Shown: piece by piece, positions 27,004 through 35,525 of the stretch
Numbering within the stretch: the first letter of the stretch is position 1
Layout: each line of letters opens with the position of its first letter
Made by a program: the position numbers and the translations under genes
Notes under the pieces: generated by a model
What the model saw: only the letters and a program-made list of their open reading frames with translations
Database searches by the model: none
What the model was told of the DNA's origin: nothing
Assembly: GCA_022845955.1 (NCBI GenBank)
Contig: AP025576.1
Location: forward strand, 2,294,001 to 2,358,000
Direction: 5' to 3'
Length of the DNA: 64,000 nucleotides
From: Lachnospiraceae bacterium
GTDB taxonomy: Bacteria; Bacillota; Clostridia; Lachnospirales; Lachnospiraceae

Positions 27004-27900
27004 ATGCAGGATTTTCGAATGGAAACCTTTCTGGCCGTGTGCCGAAACCTGAATTATACGAAGGCAGCGGAAGAACTGTGCATTACCCAGCCCGCGGTAT
27101 CCCAGCATATCAGACACCTGGAGGAATATTACGGAACCAGGCTATTTGTAAGTGAAGGGAAAAAGATGGTGCTTACGGAAGCAGGCCGCCTGCTGCAAAG
27201 CGCGGGCCTCACCATGCGTCATGACGAATATGCGTTAAAAGAGCTGCTCTCCCAGGCGGGTGCTACAGAACGCAGTTTGCGGATGGGCGCAACAATGACT
27301 ATCGGAGAATTTGTCCTTCCGTCCATGCTCAGCAGCTACATGCTTAAAGCTCCGGAAGCGTCCGTTCATGTTACGGTCGCTAATACGGCGGATCTGTTAA
27401 GCCTGATAGACGAAGGAAAACTGGACTTTGCGCTGGTGGAAGGCTATTTTTCACGCCAGGATTATGATTATCAGATTTACTCAACTGAAAAGTACATACC
27501 TGTAGCCGGAGCCGGTTACAGGCTTCGGGCGGCGAATGACAGCCGGAAAATCAGGACAGAGGATCTGCTGGGCGAAGCGCTTCTCATCCGGGAAAAAGGG
27601 AGCGGTACCAGGGAGGTCTTGGAGCGCATTCTGGAGGGAAAGAACCTGTCGGTAAAAGATTTCCGCAGGCTGCATGAGATCAATAATATTCAGGTCATGA
27701 AATATCTGGTGCAGGAAGGCCGCGGAATTACCTTCCTTTACGAAGCAGCGGTCCACCGGGAACTTGCACAGGGCTGCCTCCGGGAAATCCCTCTGAAGGA
27801 TTTCAATGTGGAGCATGATTTTTATTTTGTATGGAGAAAAGGCAGTATTTTCGGCGGGGAATACAAAGAAATATTTAAACAATTGAAGGATAAGGAATGA
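27004..27900 (+). CDS. LysR-family transcriptional regulator
   Basis: 298 residues. The N-terminal winged HTH (METFLAVCRNLNYTKAAEEL, then TQPAVSQHIRHLEEYYGTRLF) and the C-terminal periplasmic-binding-like effector domain (about 90-295) are complete. AAAAGGAG precedes the ATG. The target is unknown; it is followed four bases later by rlmD, with which it may be co-transcribed. Confidence 0.92.
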   Translation: MQDFRMETFLAVCRNLNYTKAAEELCITQPAVSQHIRHLEEYYGTRLFVSEGKKMVLTEAGRLLQSAGLTMRHDEYALKELLSQAGATERSLRMGATMTIGEFVLPSMLSSYMLKAPEASVHVTVANTADLLSLIDEGKLDFALVEGYFSRQDYDYQIYSTEKYIPVAGAGYRLRAANDSRKIRTEDLLGEALLIREKGSGTREVLERILEGKNLSVKDFRRLHEINNIQVMKYLVQEGRGITFLYEAAVHRELAQGCLREIPLKDFNVEHDFYFVWRKGSIFGGEYKEIFKQLKDKE

Positions 27901-27904
27901 AATC

Positions 27905-29206
27905 ATGGAAAAGAAGAGTGTAAATGATAATAGCACAGTAAATAGACAAAACGGTAATAATGGAAAGAATTGTAATAATAGACAAAACGGTAATAATGGA
28001 AAAAACTTTACGCATGAAAAAAAGAATACACGTGAAAAAAAATGTGCCAATGAAAAAAAGTGTATTAATGAAAAAAAATGCGGCAGCTGTAAATATCTGC
28101 ATCTGACCTATAAGGAACAGCTGAAGAAAAAGGAAGAGTTTGTCAAAAAGGAACTGGAAAAATGTCCGGATCTGAAAGGACGTTTCAAACCGATTATCGG
28201 CATGGAAAATCCCTGGAACTATAGAAATAAAGTGACGGCGGTATTTGACAGGGATCGGAAGGGAAACCCCATTTCCGGAGTGTATCAGGAAGGGACACAC
28301 CGGGTGATACCTGTGGAGAGATGTCTGATTGAGGACGAGCTTGCTGATAAAATCATCGGGACAATCCGGGGGATGCTGCGCTCCTTTAAAATCAAGGTTT
28401 ATGATGAGGATACGGGATACGGACTGCTCCGTTATGTGCTGGTGCGCAGAGGATTTGCGACCGGAGAGGTTATGGTGGTTATGGTGACGGCTTCGCCGAT
28501 ATTCCCTTCCAAGAGGAATTTTACCAATGCATTACTGAAAGCACATCCGGAAATCACAACGGTGGTACAGAATGTGAATAACCGTACGGACAGTCTGATT
28601 CTGGGGGATAAACAGCAGATTTTGTACGGGAAGGGATATATTGAAGATGTTCTTTGCGGATGCAGATTCCGTATTTCTCCTGCATCCTTTTATCAGATTA
28701 ATCCGGTGCAGACGGAGAAGCTTTATACGAAAGCTGTGGAGCTTGCAGGGCTGAGCGGGAAGGAAACGGTTATTGATGCTTACTGCGGTATTGGGACGAT
28801 TGGGATGATTGCGTCAAAGCATGCACAGAATGTGATTTCGGTGGAGATGAATCCGGATGCGGTCAGGGATGCGATTGTGAATGCCAAGGTGAATGGAATA
28901 AAGAATGTGCGTTTTTATAGAGCGGACGCGGGGCAGTTTCTGACACAGATGGCAGCGGAAGGGGCAAAGGTGGATGTGCTGCTGATGGATCCGCCGAGGA
29001 ATGGGAGTACGGAGGAATTTCTGCGCAGCGCGGCTTTGCTTGGGGCGGGGAAGATTGTGTATATTTCCTGTAATCCGGTGACTTTGGGGCGGGATTTGGG
29101 AGTGTTGAAGAAGCTGGGGTATCGGGCGGAGGAGTGTTGGATGGTGGATATGTTTCCTTGGACTGGGCATGTGGAAACCGCCGTGCTTCTCGTGCGGAAA
29201 CCTTGA
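27905..29206 (+). CDS. rlmD: 23S rRNA (uracil-5-)-methyltransferase, RlmD/RumA type
   Basis: 433 residues. It methylates a uracil in 23S rRNA using SAM and an Fe-S cluster. The catalytic region has DAYCGIGTIGMIA (motif I), DPPRNG and the nucleophile Cys in YISCNPVTL; the Fe-S motif begins CGSCKYLHLTYKEQL. The first ~55 residues are odd: an Asn/Lys-rich stretch made of a 36-bp DNA repeat (27941 and 27977) and four 18-bp EKKxxx units with A7-A8 runs, absent from usual family members. The 3' end (HVETAVLL) is a known integration target of mobile elements and is repeated downstream. Confidence 0.9.
   Translation: MEKKSVNDNSTVNRQNGNNGKNCNNRQNGNNGKNFTHEKKNTREKKCANEKKCINEKKCGSCKYLHLTYKEQLKKKEEFVKKELEKCPDLKGRFKPIIGMENPWNYRNKVTAVFDRDRKGNPISGVYQEGTHRVIPVERCLIEDELADKIIGTIRGMLRSFKIKVYDEDTGYGLLRYVLVRRGFATGEVMVVMVTASPIFPSKRNFTNALLKAHPEITTVVQNVNNRTDSLILGDKQQILYGKGYIEDVLCGCRFRISPASFYQINPVQTEKLYTKAVELAGLSGKETVIDAYCGIGTIGMIASKHAQNVISVEMNPDAVRDAIVNAKVNGIKNVRFYRADAGQFLTQMAAEGAKVDVLLMDPPRNGSTEEFLRSAALLGAGKIVYISCNPVTLGRDLGVLKKLGYRAEECWMVDMFPWTGHVETAVLLVRKP
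27941..28085 (+). repeat. Tandem repeats inside the rlmD N-terminus
   Basis: Two copies of a 36-bp unit begin at 27941 and 27977 (first 26 bases identical), followed by four 18-bp units each starting GAAAAAAA, encoding EKKNTR, EKKCAN, EKKCIN and EKKCGS. Homopolymer runs of seven and eight A within the coding region are prone to slippage. Confidence 0.85.
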
Positions 29207-29301
29207 TTCTACGGGCGTTTGCGGGATTGTTTGAGGAAAATGGAGTTGTGTTTTTACGGGAAGTGAGATGGATAAGTTTCCCCGGAGGCAAGGTCGGGTA
29301 A
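29168..29301 (+). repeat. rlmD 3'-end repeat, copy A (att-like, inside intact gene)
   Basis: The last codons of rlmD (HVETAVLLVRKP, stop) and about 95 downstream bases. The same block, with the same protein end and about 80 percent identity further on, recurs at 31606-31740. This is the pattern left by site-specific integration at a gene's 3' end. Confidence 0.85.
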
Positions 29302-29390
29302 ATATTCAGATAGGGTTTTGCCCGTAGTTTTTTTAATATGATACTACGGGGCGAAACTCATATCTTTTGGCAAAAGAGAGGGGAGTATTT

Positions 29391-30464
29391 ATGGGTAAAA
29401 AAGTATACCCTAATGATTCATGTCCATGTGGAAGTGGCAAAAAATATAAGAATTGTTGTAAGGGTAAATTGGATGATGTAAATTTTAATAATCCATTAAA
29501 ACTAATGGAGAATTATAAAAAAATACGAAAAGATTCAAAAATAAAGCAATGTTTACATCCAGATAAAGAGAATTGTTCAGAGAAAATAATAGGGGCACAC
29601 TCAATACAAAATAATAAAATATTAAAAACAATATCCAGTAATGGAATGGTGTTTATGCCATGTCCAAAGCCAGATAAACCATTTGCTCCAATGACGAGCT
29701 ATGGAAGAAAAGAAGCAACAGTTTTTACAGGTTTTTGTGGTTATCATGATAAAACATTATTTCAACCAATCGAGGACAGGGATTTTCAAAAGACGGAGGA
29801 ACAGATATTTCTTTTTACTTATAGAAGCTTTGCGTTAGAGTATCATAAAAAGCAAGAATTGCAAAAAATGGAACAAATAATTTTTAGCAATAAACCATCT
29901 TTAGTCAATATGTCTGATGAGGAAGATCCTTTTAGTGGAAATAAATTAGCAATTAAAGATTTTGCAGAGGATAAAAAAATCTTTGACAAGGCAATTTTAG
30001 AGAGTGACTATAGTGTTTTGACAAGTATTATATGGGAATTTGATAAAGCTGTAAAATTTGCATGTACAGGATTTGAAGCACTACAATATGATTTGAAAAA
30101 CATTAAGGTGCAAGATTTATTGGACTTTAGCAAAAGGGCGCAACATGTGTATGTTTGCGTGTTTCCTGAAAAAGAGAAAACATATTGCATATTTTCTTGG
30201 TTTAAAAAGAATGACAAAATGTTTTCAACATATTTTGAACAATTAAATAGCTTGGAAGAACAGCAAAAAAGAAATTTTATTAATAATCTTTTGCCAATGA
30301 TAAGTGAGAATTTAGTTGTTAATCCAGAGGCATGGGATAAACTTACTCAATCACAAAAGGATGAGTTTGGGTCATATATTTGGGGGATGGAAACAATAGC
30401 TCAGACTATGGGAGTTAAAGTTGATAGAACAAAAGCTCCTTCATATGATTTGTTTGAACTATAA
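29391..30464 (+). CDS. SEC-C motif protein of unknown function (cassette 1)
   Basis: 357 residues. The N-terminus is a SEC-C zinc motif (DSCPCGSGKKYKNCCKG). A second conserved-looking block at about residues 55-90 (CLHPDKENCSEKIIGAHSIQ, then NGMVFMP) resembles a Cys/His element found in other defence-associated SEC-C proteins. The rest is AT-rich, Lys/Glu/Phe-rich and not assigned. The ATG at 29391 follows GAGGGGAG. Composition is far more AT-rich than rlmD, and the next gene is a DUF6602 protein; the pair forms the cargo of the first cassette. A defence role is inferred, not shown. Confidence 0.7.
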   Translation: MGKKVYPNDSCPCGSGKKYKNCCKGKLDDVNFNNPLKLMENYKKIRKDSKIKQCLHPDKENCSEKIIGAHSIQNNKILKTISSNGMVFMPCPKPDKPFAPMTSYGRKEATVFTGFCGYHDKTLFQPIEDRDFQKTEEQIFLFTYRSFALEYHKKQELQKMEQIIFSNKPSLVNMSDEEDPFSGNKLAIKDFAEDKKIFDKAILESDYSVLTSIIWEFDKAVKFACTGFEALQYDLKNIKVQDLLDFSKRAQHVYVCVFPEKEKTYCIFSWFKKNDKMFSTYFEQLNSLEEQQKRNFINNLLPMISENLVVNPEAWDKLTQSQKDEFGSYIWGMETIAQTMGVKVDRTKAPSYDLFEL

Positions 30465-30503
30465 TTAATGTGTTGTTTGATAAATATATGGAGATATGAA
30501 AAT

Positions 30504-31367
30504 ATGGATGGAAAAAGAATACAGAATTATTGGTCAAACGAGATGCAGGCTTTGCTGGATACCTATAAACAGTTTCAAGTGCTGATACCAGCAGATAATA
30601 GAAATGGTGCTGCCCATAATGGGGAAGACGGAAGATATGTGGAAACTTTGATACGAGAATATCTGAAAAGATATTTACCCAAAGATTTAGAAGTTTTAAC
30701 GGGATTTATATTGAGACCGGCAGTAAAAACAGGATTAAAGAATAGAAGTAGAAAAAATGAATTAGATAGTCATTCTACTCAATTAGATATTCTGATTTAT
30801 GATAGTGCAAAATACCCTATTTTTCAACGATTTGGAGAAAATGTTATAGTCCCACCAGAGGGGATCATAGGCATTATTTCTGTAAAAAAGAATTTACATG
30901 AAAATGATATAGAACATGAGACTAATGCCTTGAAAGAAGCATCAAAATTATGCCGTTGTGTCGATGATAGTGGTCATCATTTAAGAGGACCATTTTTAGC
31001 TTTAGTATCAATGGATGCGTTTGAAAAAAAGGAAAAGACTACAGAACAATGGATTTTTGATAAATTAGCCAATATTTATTTAAAAGAAGCTGATTATTTT
31101 GATGATTTGATAGGTTATATTGGTTCATTTAATAAGTGGAGTATATTTAAAAGGCGTCCCCAAGATGAGGAAGTTGGTGAATATATATTTTTTAACCATA
31201 ATGATGAAGAAATACATTTGGGTTTTCAGTTCTTACTAACAGGAATTTTAAGTGTATATTACGATAAAACTCGAAATTTTATTTCAAGACCGGGATTTAC
31301 AGCATTTCCTTCACATCGAGCATGTGATAAAAAATTAGGAGATATTGAGGTACGCGCAATAAGATGA
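30504..31367 (+). CDS. DUF6602 family protein, degenerate PD-(D/E)XK fold (cassette 1)
   Basis: 287 residues with the DUF6602 layout: GRYVETLIREYLKRYLP (helix with Glu), then QLDILIYD with Asp 95, then IIGIISVKK. In related nucleases the last strand carries Glu-x-Lys; here residue 126 is Ser (Ser-Val-Lys 128), so the catalytic acid seems lost and the protein may bind DNA or RNA without cutting. The ATG at 30504 is preferred over 30468 by a GGAG upstream. Second gene of cassette 1. Confidence 0.72.
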   Translation: MDGKRIQNYWSNEMQALLDTYKQFQVLIPADNRNGAAHNGEDGRYVETLIREYLKRYLPKDLEVLTGFILRPAVKTGLKNRSRKNELDSHSTQLDILIYDSAKYPIFQRFGENVIVPPEGIIGIISVKKNLHENDIEHETNALKEASKLCRCVDDSGHHLRGPFLALVSMDAFEKKEKTTEQWIFDKLANIYLKEADYFDDLIGYIGSFNKWSIFKRRPQDEEVGEYIFFNHNDEEIHLGFQFLLTGILSVYYDKTRNFISRPGFTAFPSHRACDKKLGDIEVRAIR

Positions 31368-31465
31368 TTTGAAATATCATTTTAACGACTACATATTATA
31401 AAAGGAAAAATTACACGGAAAACCACTTTACTTTTTTGTCTTTAGTTATTTTACCGGATATAGAT

Positions 31466-31531
31466 GGGGTAAAAAAACATGAAAGGGGTAAATATCCCTA
31501 AAAAGGGGTGAAAAACTACTTAGGGGGGTAA
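31466..31531 (+). repeat. GGGGTRA boxes at the right end of cassette 1
   Basis: Direct repeats GGGGTAA (31466), GGGGTAA (31485), GGGGTGA (31505) and GGGGTAA (31525), spaced 19-20 bp, that is two helical turns. The layout suggests binding of a recombinase or its helper to one face of the DNA. Confidence 0.75.
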
Positions 31532-31564
31532 GACATGGGGGGCCAACCATTGAAAAATAAAAGG

Positions 31565-31740
31565 TAAAAACTTTTGCTATGTAGTATAAAACCTCCGTCC
31601 CACCGCATGTTGAAACCGCCGTGCTTCTCGTGAGGAAACCTTGATTCTTGGCGGGTTTGTGGGATTTTTAGCAGGAAATGGAGTTGTGTTTTTATGAGGG
31701 GTGAAATGGATAAGTTTCCGTCCGGGTGGAGACGGGGTAA
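31565..31740 (+). repeat. Right-end sequence and rlmD 3'-end repeat, copy B
   Basis: Bases 31565-31605 match 34024-34063 (CTTTTGCTATGTAGTATAAA against CTTTTGCCATGTAGTTTAAA and on), then 31606-31740 repeats the rlmD 3' end, still encoding HVETAVLLVRKP and a stop, plus the downstream DNA. A further GGGGTAA lies at 31734 and another 40 bp on at 31774. This marks the junction of two cassettes. Confidence 0.82.
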
Positions 31741-31846
31741 CGCCATGTGAGTTTAATCTCGAAGAGGAACCATGGGGTAAACACTGTACTTTTTTAGTCA
31801 AGTCATATAGCAATAACCTATGTTAATAAATGGAGACAAAAGTAAT

Positions 31847-32691
31847 ATGGAGAAAAATCAATATAAAATAAGACTAAAAGAATTAAAGGAACTTTACGAT
31901 ATCGGAAAAAAGTAAGTTTAGTTTCCGGAAGCAAAAGGGCAACAACTATAAAATCTGCACAAGCTGAAAAGGTAGTAGAAAAGGTATTGTTGCATTGCAA
32001 TAGTATTATCAAATTATTTAATATTGGTCAAAATGAATATTCAGAATTAGATATTGCTTTAATTGCTTCAGCAACCCGAAATATAATGGATGCTGCTAAT
32101 GTATATTTTTATATCTCAGAAAGAGGTATTTCTGATGAAGAGGTGAACTTTAGATACAACCTACAACTCCTAAATTATAATAAAAATATTAAAGAGATTT
32201 ATAAAAAATTAAGTTTTCCAATGGATAATTTTAGAATGAAACTTGATGATATGAGTTTTGTAATAGAAGAAATCAAAAATAGTAGTATATATTCAACGGC
32301 TAGCAATAAAGAAAAAAGTATAATTCTTTCAGGAAAGCAGTTTTATAACAGGAAAAGAGTTGGAATTTTTAGTCAAGACTTAGAATCAGCTATTTTTAAT
32401 ATATTATCAAATAGTACACATAGCTTTTATATAGGATTAAGTAATAATTCTGTTAAAAAATCTATAGTTTTTTTAAGTTATATTGATTCTTTAATGCTGA
32501 GCATTATTTCTGTAGAGACAGCAATTCTATATGTAGCAAATATAATAAATGACTATTTATTATTAAGGAGACAATTGAGTAAAATAATAACACAACCGGA
32601 AAGAATCCGTATAAGAGATTTGATGAAAATAGATTACATTAATAGCTATTTGGAATTTAAGAAATGCGATTTTGCTAAAGATATATTTTAA
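31847..32691 (+). CDS. DUF5677-like protein read across a -1 frameshift (cassette 2)
   Basis: A first frame from ATG 31847 gives MEKNQYKIRLKELKELYDIG and stops at 31915. Shifting -1 at the heptamer A AAA AAG (31906-31912) gives a continuous 280-residue protein: KKVSLVSGSKRATTIKSAQ, then IASATRNIMDAANVYFYISE, a pattern resembling DUF5677. The stop sits directly after the heptamer, so either this is programmed -1 frameshifting or a base was lost from the A run. No enzyme motif is visible. GGAG lies about 12 bases before the ATG. Very AT-rich; first gene of cassette 2. Confidence 0.6.
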
Positions 32692-32892
32692 GGAATAAAA
32701 ATACATCTTTTTGACTATAAGATGTATTAAAAATTGATAGCAAAAGTTGGTTTGCAAAATTTTCTATATACTTAAAATTTGATATTAAGTAAAGAGTATA
32801 GAAAAAAATATTGACAATTCAGTTTCGAATGAAAATTATTTTATCAATATATGTACACATCATGTGTTTAAATTAAGGAATGGGGAGAGTCA

Positions 32893-33909
32893 ATGGAACA
32901 ACAATTTTATGAACAAATTAAAAGAATTCTTTCTGAAGCCAGAAACAAAGTATATCAAACAGCAAATTTTGCAATGGTGGAAGCGTACTGGAATATAGGG
33001 AAAAGTATCGTGGAACAGCAGGATGGCTATGAAAAAGCAGAATATGGGAGTAGATTAATAGCGGAATTATCCAAACAAATGACTATAGATTTTGGTAAAG
33101 GTTTCACACCGACTAATCTTAAATACATGAGACAGTTTTATCTGACATTTCCCAATAGTCACGCACTGCGTGACGAATTGAGTTGGACACATTATCGCCT
33201 GCTTATGCGCGTAGAAAATAAAAATGCCCGTGAATTCTATACAGAAGAAGCAATAAAATCAAATTGGAGCACACGGCAGTTGGAAAGGCAAATTAATTCT
33301 TTCTTTTATGAAAGACTGCTATCCAGTCAGAATAAAGAAATGGTTTCGGAGGAAATCCAGCAATTGGAGCCGGCAAAAATTCCAGAGGATATTATACGCG
33401 ATCCATATGTATTAGAGTTTCTGGGATTAAGTCCAAATGATGATTTTTATGAGAGCGACCTTGAAGAAGCATTGATAACACATTTGCAGAAATTCCTCTT
33501 AGAGTTGGGGAGAGGGTTTTCTTTTGTTGCCAGACAGAAGAGGATTACATTTGATGGCCGGCATTTCCGAATAGATCTTGTCTTTTATAATTACATTTTG
33601 AAATGCTTTGTATTAATTGATTTAAAAATTGGAGATTTGACACATCAGGATTTAGGGCAGATGCAGATGTATGTACATTACTACGAACGTGAATTGATGA
33701 ATGAGGGAGATAATCCACCGATAGGAATTGTTCTTTGTGCGGATAAAAGTGAATCTATAGTAAAGTATACCTTGCCAGAAAATGAAACGCAGATTTTTGC
33801 GTCAAAGTATAAGTTATATCTTCCAAGCGAAGAAGAGCTGTCACAGGAATTGCAAAGGGAGTACAGGGCATTGGAATATGATAAAAAAATTCAAATTAGC
33901 TTTACTTAA
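32893..33909 (+). CDS. DUF1016 (YhcG-type) PD-(D/E)XK nuclease (cassette 2)
   Basis: 338 residues of the YhcG/DUF1016 family. The N-terminal winged-helix-like domain (about 1-150; MVEAYWNIGKSIVEQQDGYEKA split over it) is followed by a PD-(D/E)XK nuclease domain: RIDLVFYN carries the Asp and VLIDLKIGDL the Asp-x-Lys pair, then GQMQMYVHYY. All catalytic positions are intact. YhcG proteins occur beside restriction and other defence genes. The ATG follows a GGGGAG. Second gene of cassette 2. Confidence 0.88.
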   Translation: MEQQFYEQIKRILSEARNKVYQTANFAMVEAYWNIGKSIVEQQDGYEKAEYGSRLIAELSKQMTIDFGKGFTPTNLKYMRQFYLTFPNSHALRDELSWTHYRLLMRVENKNAREFYTEEAIKSNWSTRQLERQINSFFYERLLSSQNKEMVSEEIQQLEPAKIPEDIIRDPYVLEFLGLSPNDDFYESDLEEALITHLQKFLLELGRGFSFVARQKRITFDGRHFRIDLVFYNYILKCFVLIDLKIGDLTHQDLGQMQMYVHYYERELMNEGDNPPIGIVLCADKSESIVKYTLPENETQIFASKYKLYLPSEEELSQELQREYRALEYDKKIQISFT

Positions 33910-33931
33910 AGAAAGTGTAATTTTGGTGGGA

Positions 33932-33987
33932 GGAGTAAATTTATCCATAAAGGGGTGATTTTCATTCAAAAGGGGTAAGAGGGGTAA
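33932..33987 (+). repeat. GGGGTRA boxes at the right end of cassette 2
   Basis: GGAGTAA (33932), GGGGTGA (33952), GGGGTAA (33972) and GGGGTAA (33981); the first three are exactly 20 bp apart. The same type of array, in the same position relative to the repeat, ends cassette 1. Confidence 0.75.
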
Positions 33988-34023
33988 AATTAACGAAGAA
34001 ATATACCCCACCAGTATATTATG

Positions 34024-34371
34024 AAAATACTTTTGCCATGTAGTTTAAAATATCCGTTCCACCGTACGTGGAAACTGTTGTCCTTTTATCCAAATAAAGT
34101 CGGCCAAATCTATTGAGGTTAAAATTGAGCTTGATGAGATGGATTTGACAACGGCAGAGCAAAGGCAACCTATGATGAAATAAAGCAATATGTGCTTGAT
34201 AATACGGGGCTTAAGGTATCACAATTATATGTGGCACAGGTTAAAAGAAAGCATGGCTTAATTGAAAGAATTAACTATAATGTTGGCGATGGGAACTCTA
34301 AAGTTCCACATGTACCATTAGAAAGAGAAAAAGCGATTGAAGATGCATTGAGGCATTTTAAGATGATCTGA
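34024..34371 (+). pseudogene. Right-end repeat plus C-terminal fragment of a RumA-type gene, copy C
   Basis: After the right-end match (34024-34063) the DNA reads YVETVVLLSK, equivalent to the rlmD end, and goes on as KSAKSIEVKIELDEMDLTTAE, a frameshift near 34156, then KATYDEIKQYVLDNTGLKVS and a clean stop at 34371. The second part is the C-terminal extension that many clostridial RumA-type genes carry at element junctions. There is no start and two breaks, so this is a relic of an attachment site. Confidence 0.75.
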
Positions 34372-34444
34372 TTAAATGCAATTGGTTTAAATTTCTAATG
34401 GACTCAAAGGTTTTAGGTAGTAAAGTGTTTTGTAAGTAAAAATT

Positions 34445-34487
34445 CGGTAATGTAGGAATACAGTTATCCTACATTACCGGATTTTTT
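34445..34487 (+). terminator. Strong hairpin terminator after the RumA relic
   Basis: A 13-base perfect stem CGGTAATGTAGGA/TCCTACATTACCG followed by GATTTTTT. Confidence 0.9.
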
Positions 34488-34553
34488 ATTGTGCGCCTGG
34501 CGGCGCACGTTTCTAATATTAAAGGAAAGCTCTCCTGCCGAAGAACCCTAGAA

Positions 34554-34781
34554 CTAAAAAGGCCCGCTGCAAGCGGGCATAATGAAACAGACGGTGGCTA
34601 AAAAAAATATATAAAAGCCTTCTTCAAATCCATCATCGCCGAGGTCTTCATCTTCAGTTAAAAAGTAATGCATATCCAATAAATCGGAATCGGTCATGCC
34701 TCTGACCAGTTTGGGTGTCATTCCTTCTGGAGGATTTTTGATATATTTTTGTCTGAGTTCATCTACATATTTTTGATCCAT
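34554..34781 (-). CDS. Small acidic protein accompanying an IS91-type element
   Basis: About 75 residues from MDQKYVDELRQKYIKNPPEG, with an acidic middle (LTEDEDLGDDGFEEG). It lies directly downstream of the transposase fragment on the same strand, where similar small proteins are found in related elements. The last codons run into a GCCCGC/GCGGGC hairpin with a T-run (34555-34580) that would end the transcript. Function unknown. Confidence 0.6.
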   Translation of the reverse strand: MDQKYVDELRQKYIKNPPEGMTPKLVRGMTDSDLLDMHYFLTEDEDLGDDGFEEGFYIFFLATVCFIMPACSGPF

Positions 34782-34819
34782 TTGCAACTGCCTCCCATCT
34801 GTAATAAATGTTGTATGAA

Positions 34820-35236
34820 TCAAATGGGAGGTCGTTCATGTTTATGGTACAGCTCTAAAAAGACCATTTGATGTTTGCAGTTTGGGCATTGAAGCGGATC
34901 GTACCCCATAGTGAGAAGGAAATGCTTACGCCAGGTATTGAAATCGAGGAGAATCCTGTGCTTGGATTTGGAGACAGCTTTATAGAGCTTATTGTTAATC
35001 TTCCGGTGTCTGGCATAAAGGCCATAGTACCGTGTCATCTTGAAATTCTTTTCAGGGATATGCTGAATGAGCAGTTTAATAAAATCAATGGCAGGAAGCG
35101 TCCTTTGAACGAAAGAGTAGTCTTCATGCTTATTGTTATGTAAAGTCACCGTTTCGCCGTCGTAGGAATTAATCCTGGAAAGGGCAATGACCGGACGGCC
35201 AAGATAGCGGCTGACATATTTAAAGATGGATTTGGG
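34820..35236 (-). pseudogene. IS91-family transposase, C-terminal fragment
   Basis: Minus strand. The readable part begins SIFKYVSRYLGRPVIALSRI near 35236 and continues without a break through DGETVTLHNNKHEDYSF, LIQHIPEKNFKMTRYYGLYA and a CPNCKHQM zinc motif to the stop at 34820. These are the last third of IS91/IS801-type transposases; the catalytic HUH and Tyr part is missing. Its 5' edge abuts phage-derived DNA. Confidence 0.8.
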
Positions 35237-35487
35237 ATCGCAGAGATTGGGTTTGGCATAAACGTAAAACCATTAGATCCGGCAATCGCGGATGAGGTGG
35301 AGGAGTGGCTGGACGGATTTAATACCTTTTCCATTTAGACAGATCCTGCCGCAGCTGATTAAACTGTGGGGATTGGGATGTGGAGGCTAAAAAACTTCGC
35401 TCGACAGAGCGTGAGATGACCACGCCGCTGTTCCTGCTCCGGTGCGTGCAGCTGGGGATTTCCATGGGGGATATGGACCGGTTTTGA
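35237..35487 (+). pseudogene. Prophage remnants (tail-assembly region)
   Basis: Two fragments without starts. The first reads IGFGINVKPLDPAIADEVEE and ends at 35336. The second (35374-35487) reads WDVEAKKLRSTEREMTTPLF and LLRCVQLGISMGDMDRF, the small gene that follows the tail chaperone in many Firmicutes siphophages. Both are cut off, by the IS91 fragment on one side and the toxin gene on the other. Confidence 0.55.
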
Positions 35488-35525
35488 CTGGCAAAAAGAA
35501 ACGGCAAAACATCTGCCGTTTCTTT

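Noticed and set aside
31466..31531. GGGGTRA boxes read as a plasmid-type iteron origin
   Set aside because: No replication gene lies near; the boxes sit at integration-repeat borders, so recombinase arm sites fit better.
34491..34508. Hairpin GTGCGCC/GGCGCAC as the terminal end of the IS91 fragment
   Set aside because: Position is plausible, but no matching opposite end or target motif could be identified, so the element border stays undefined.
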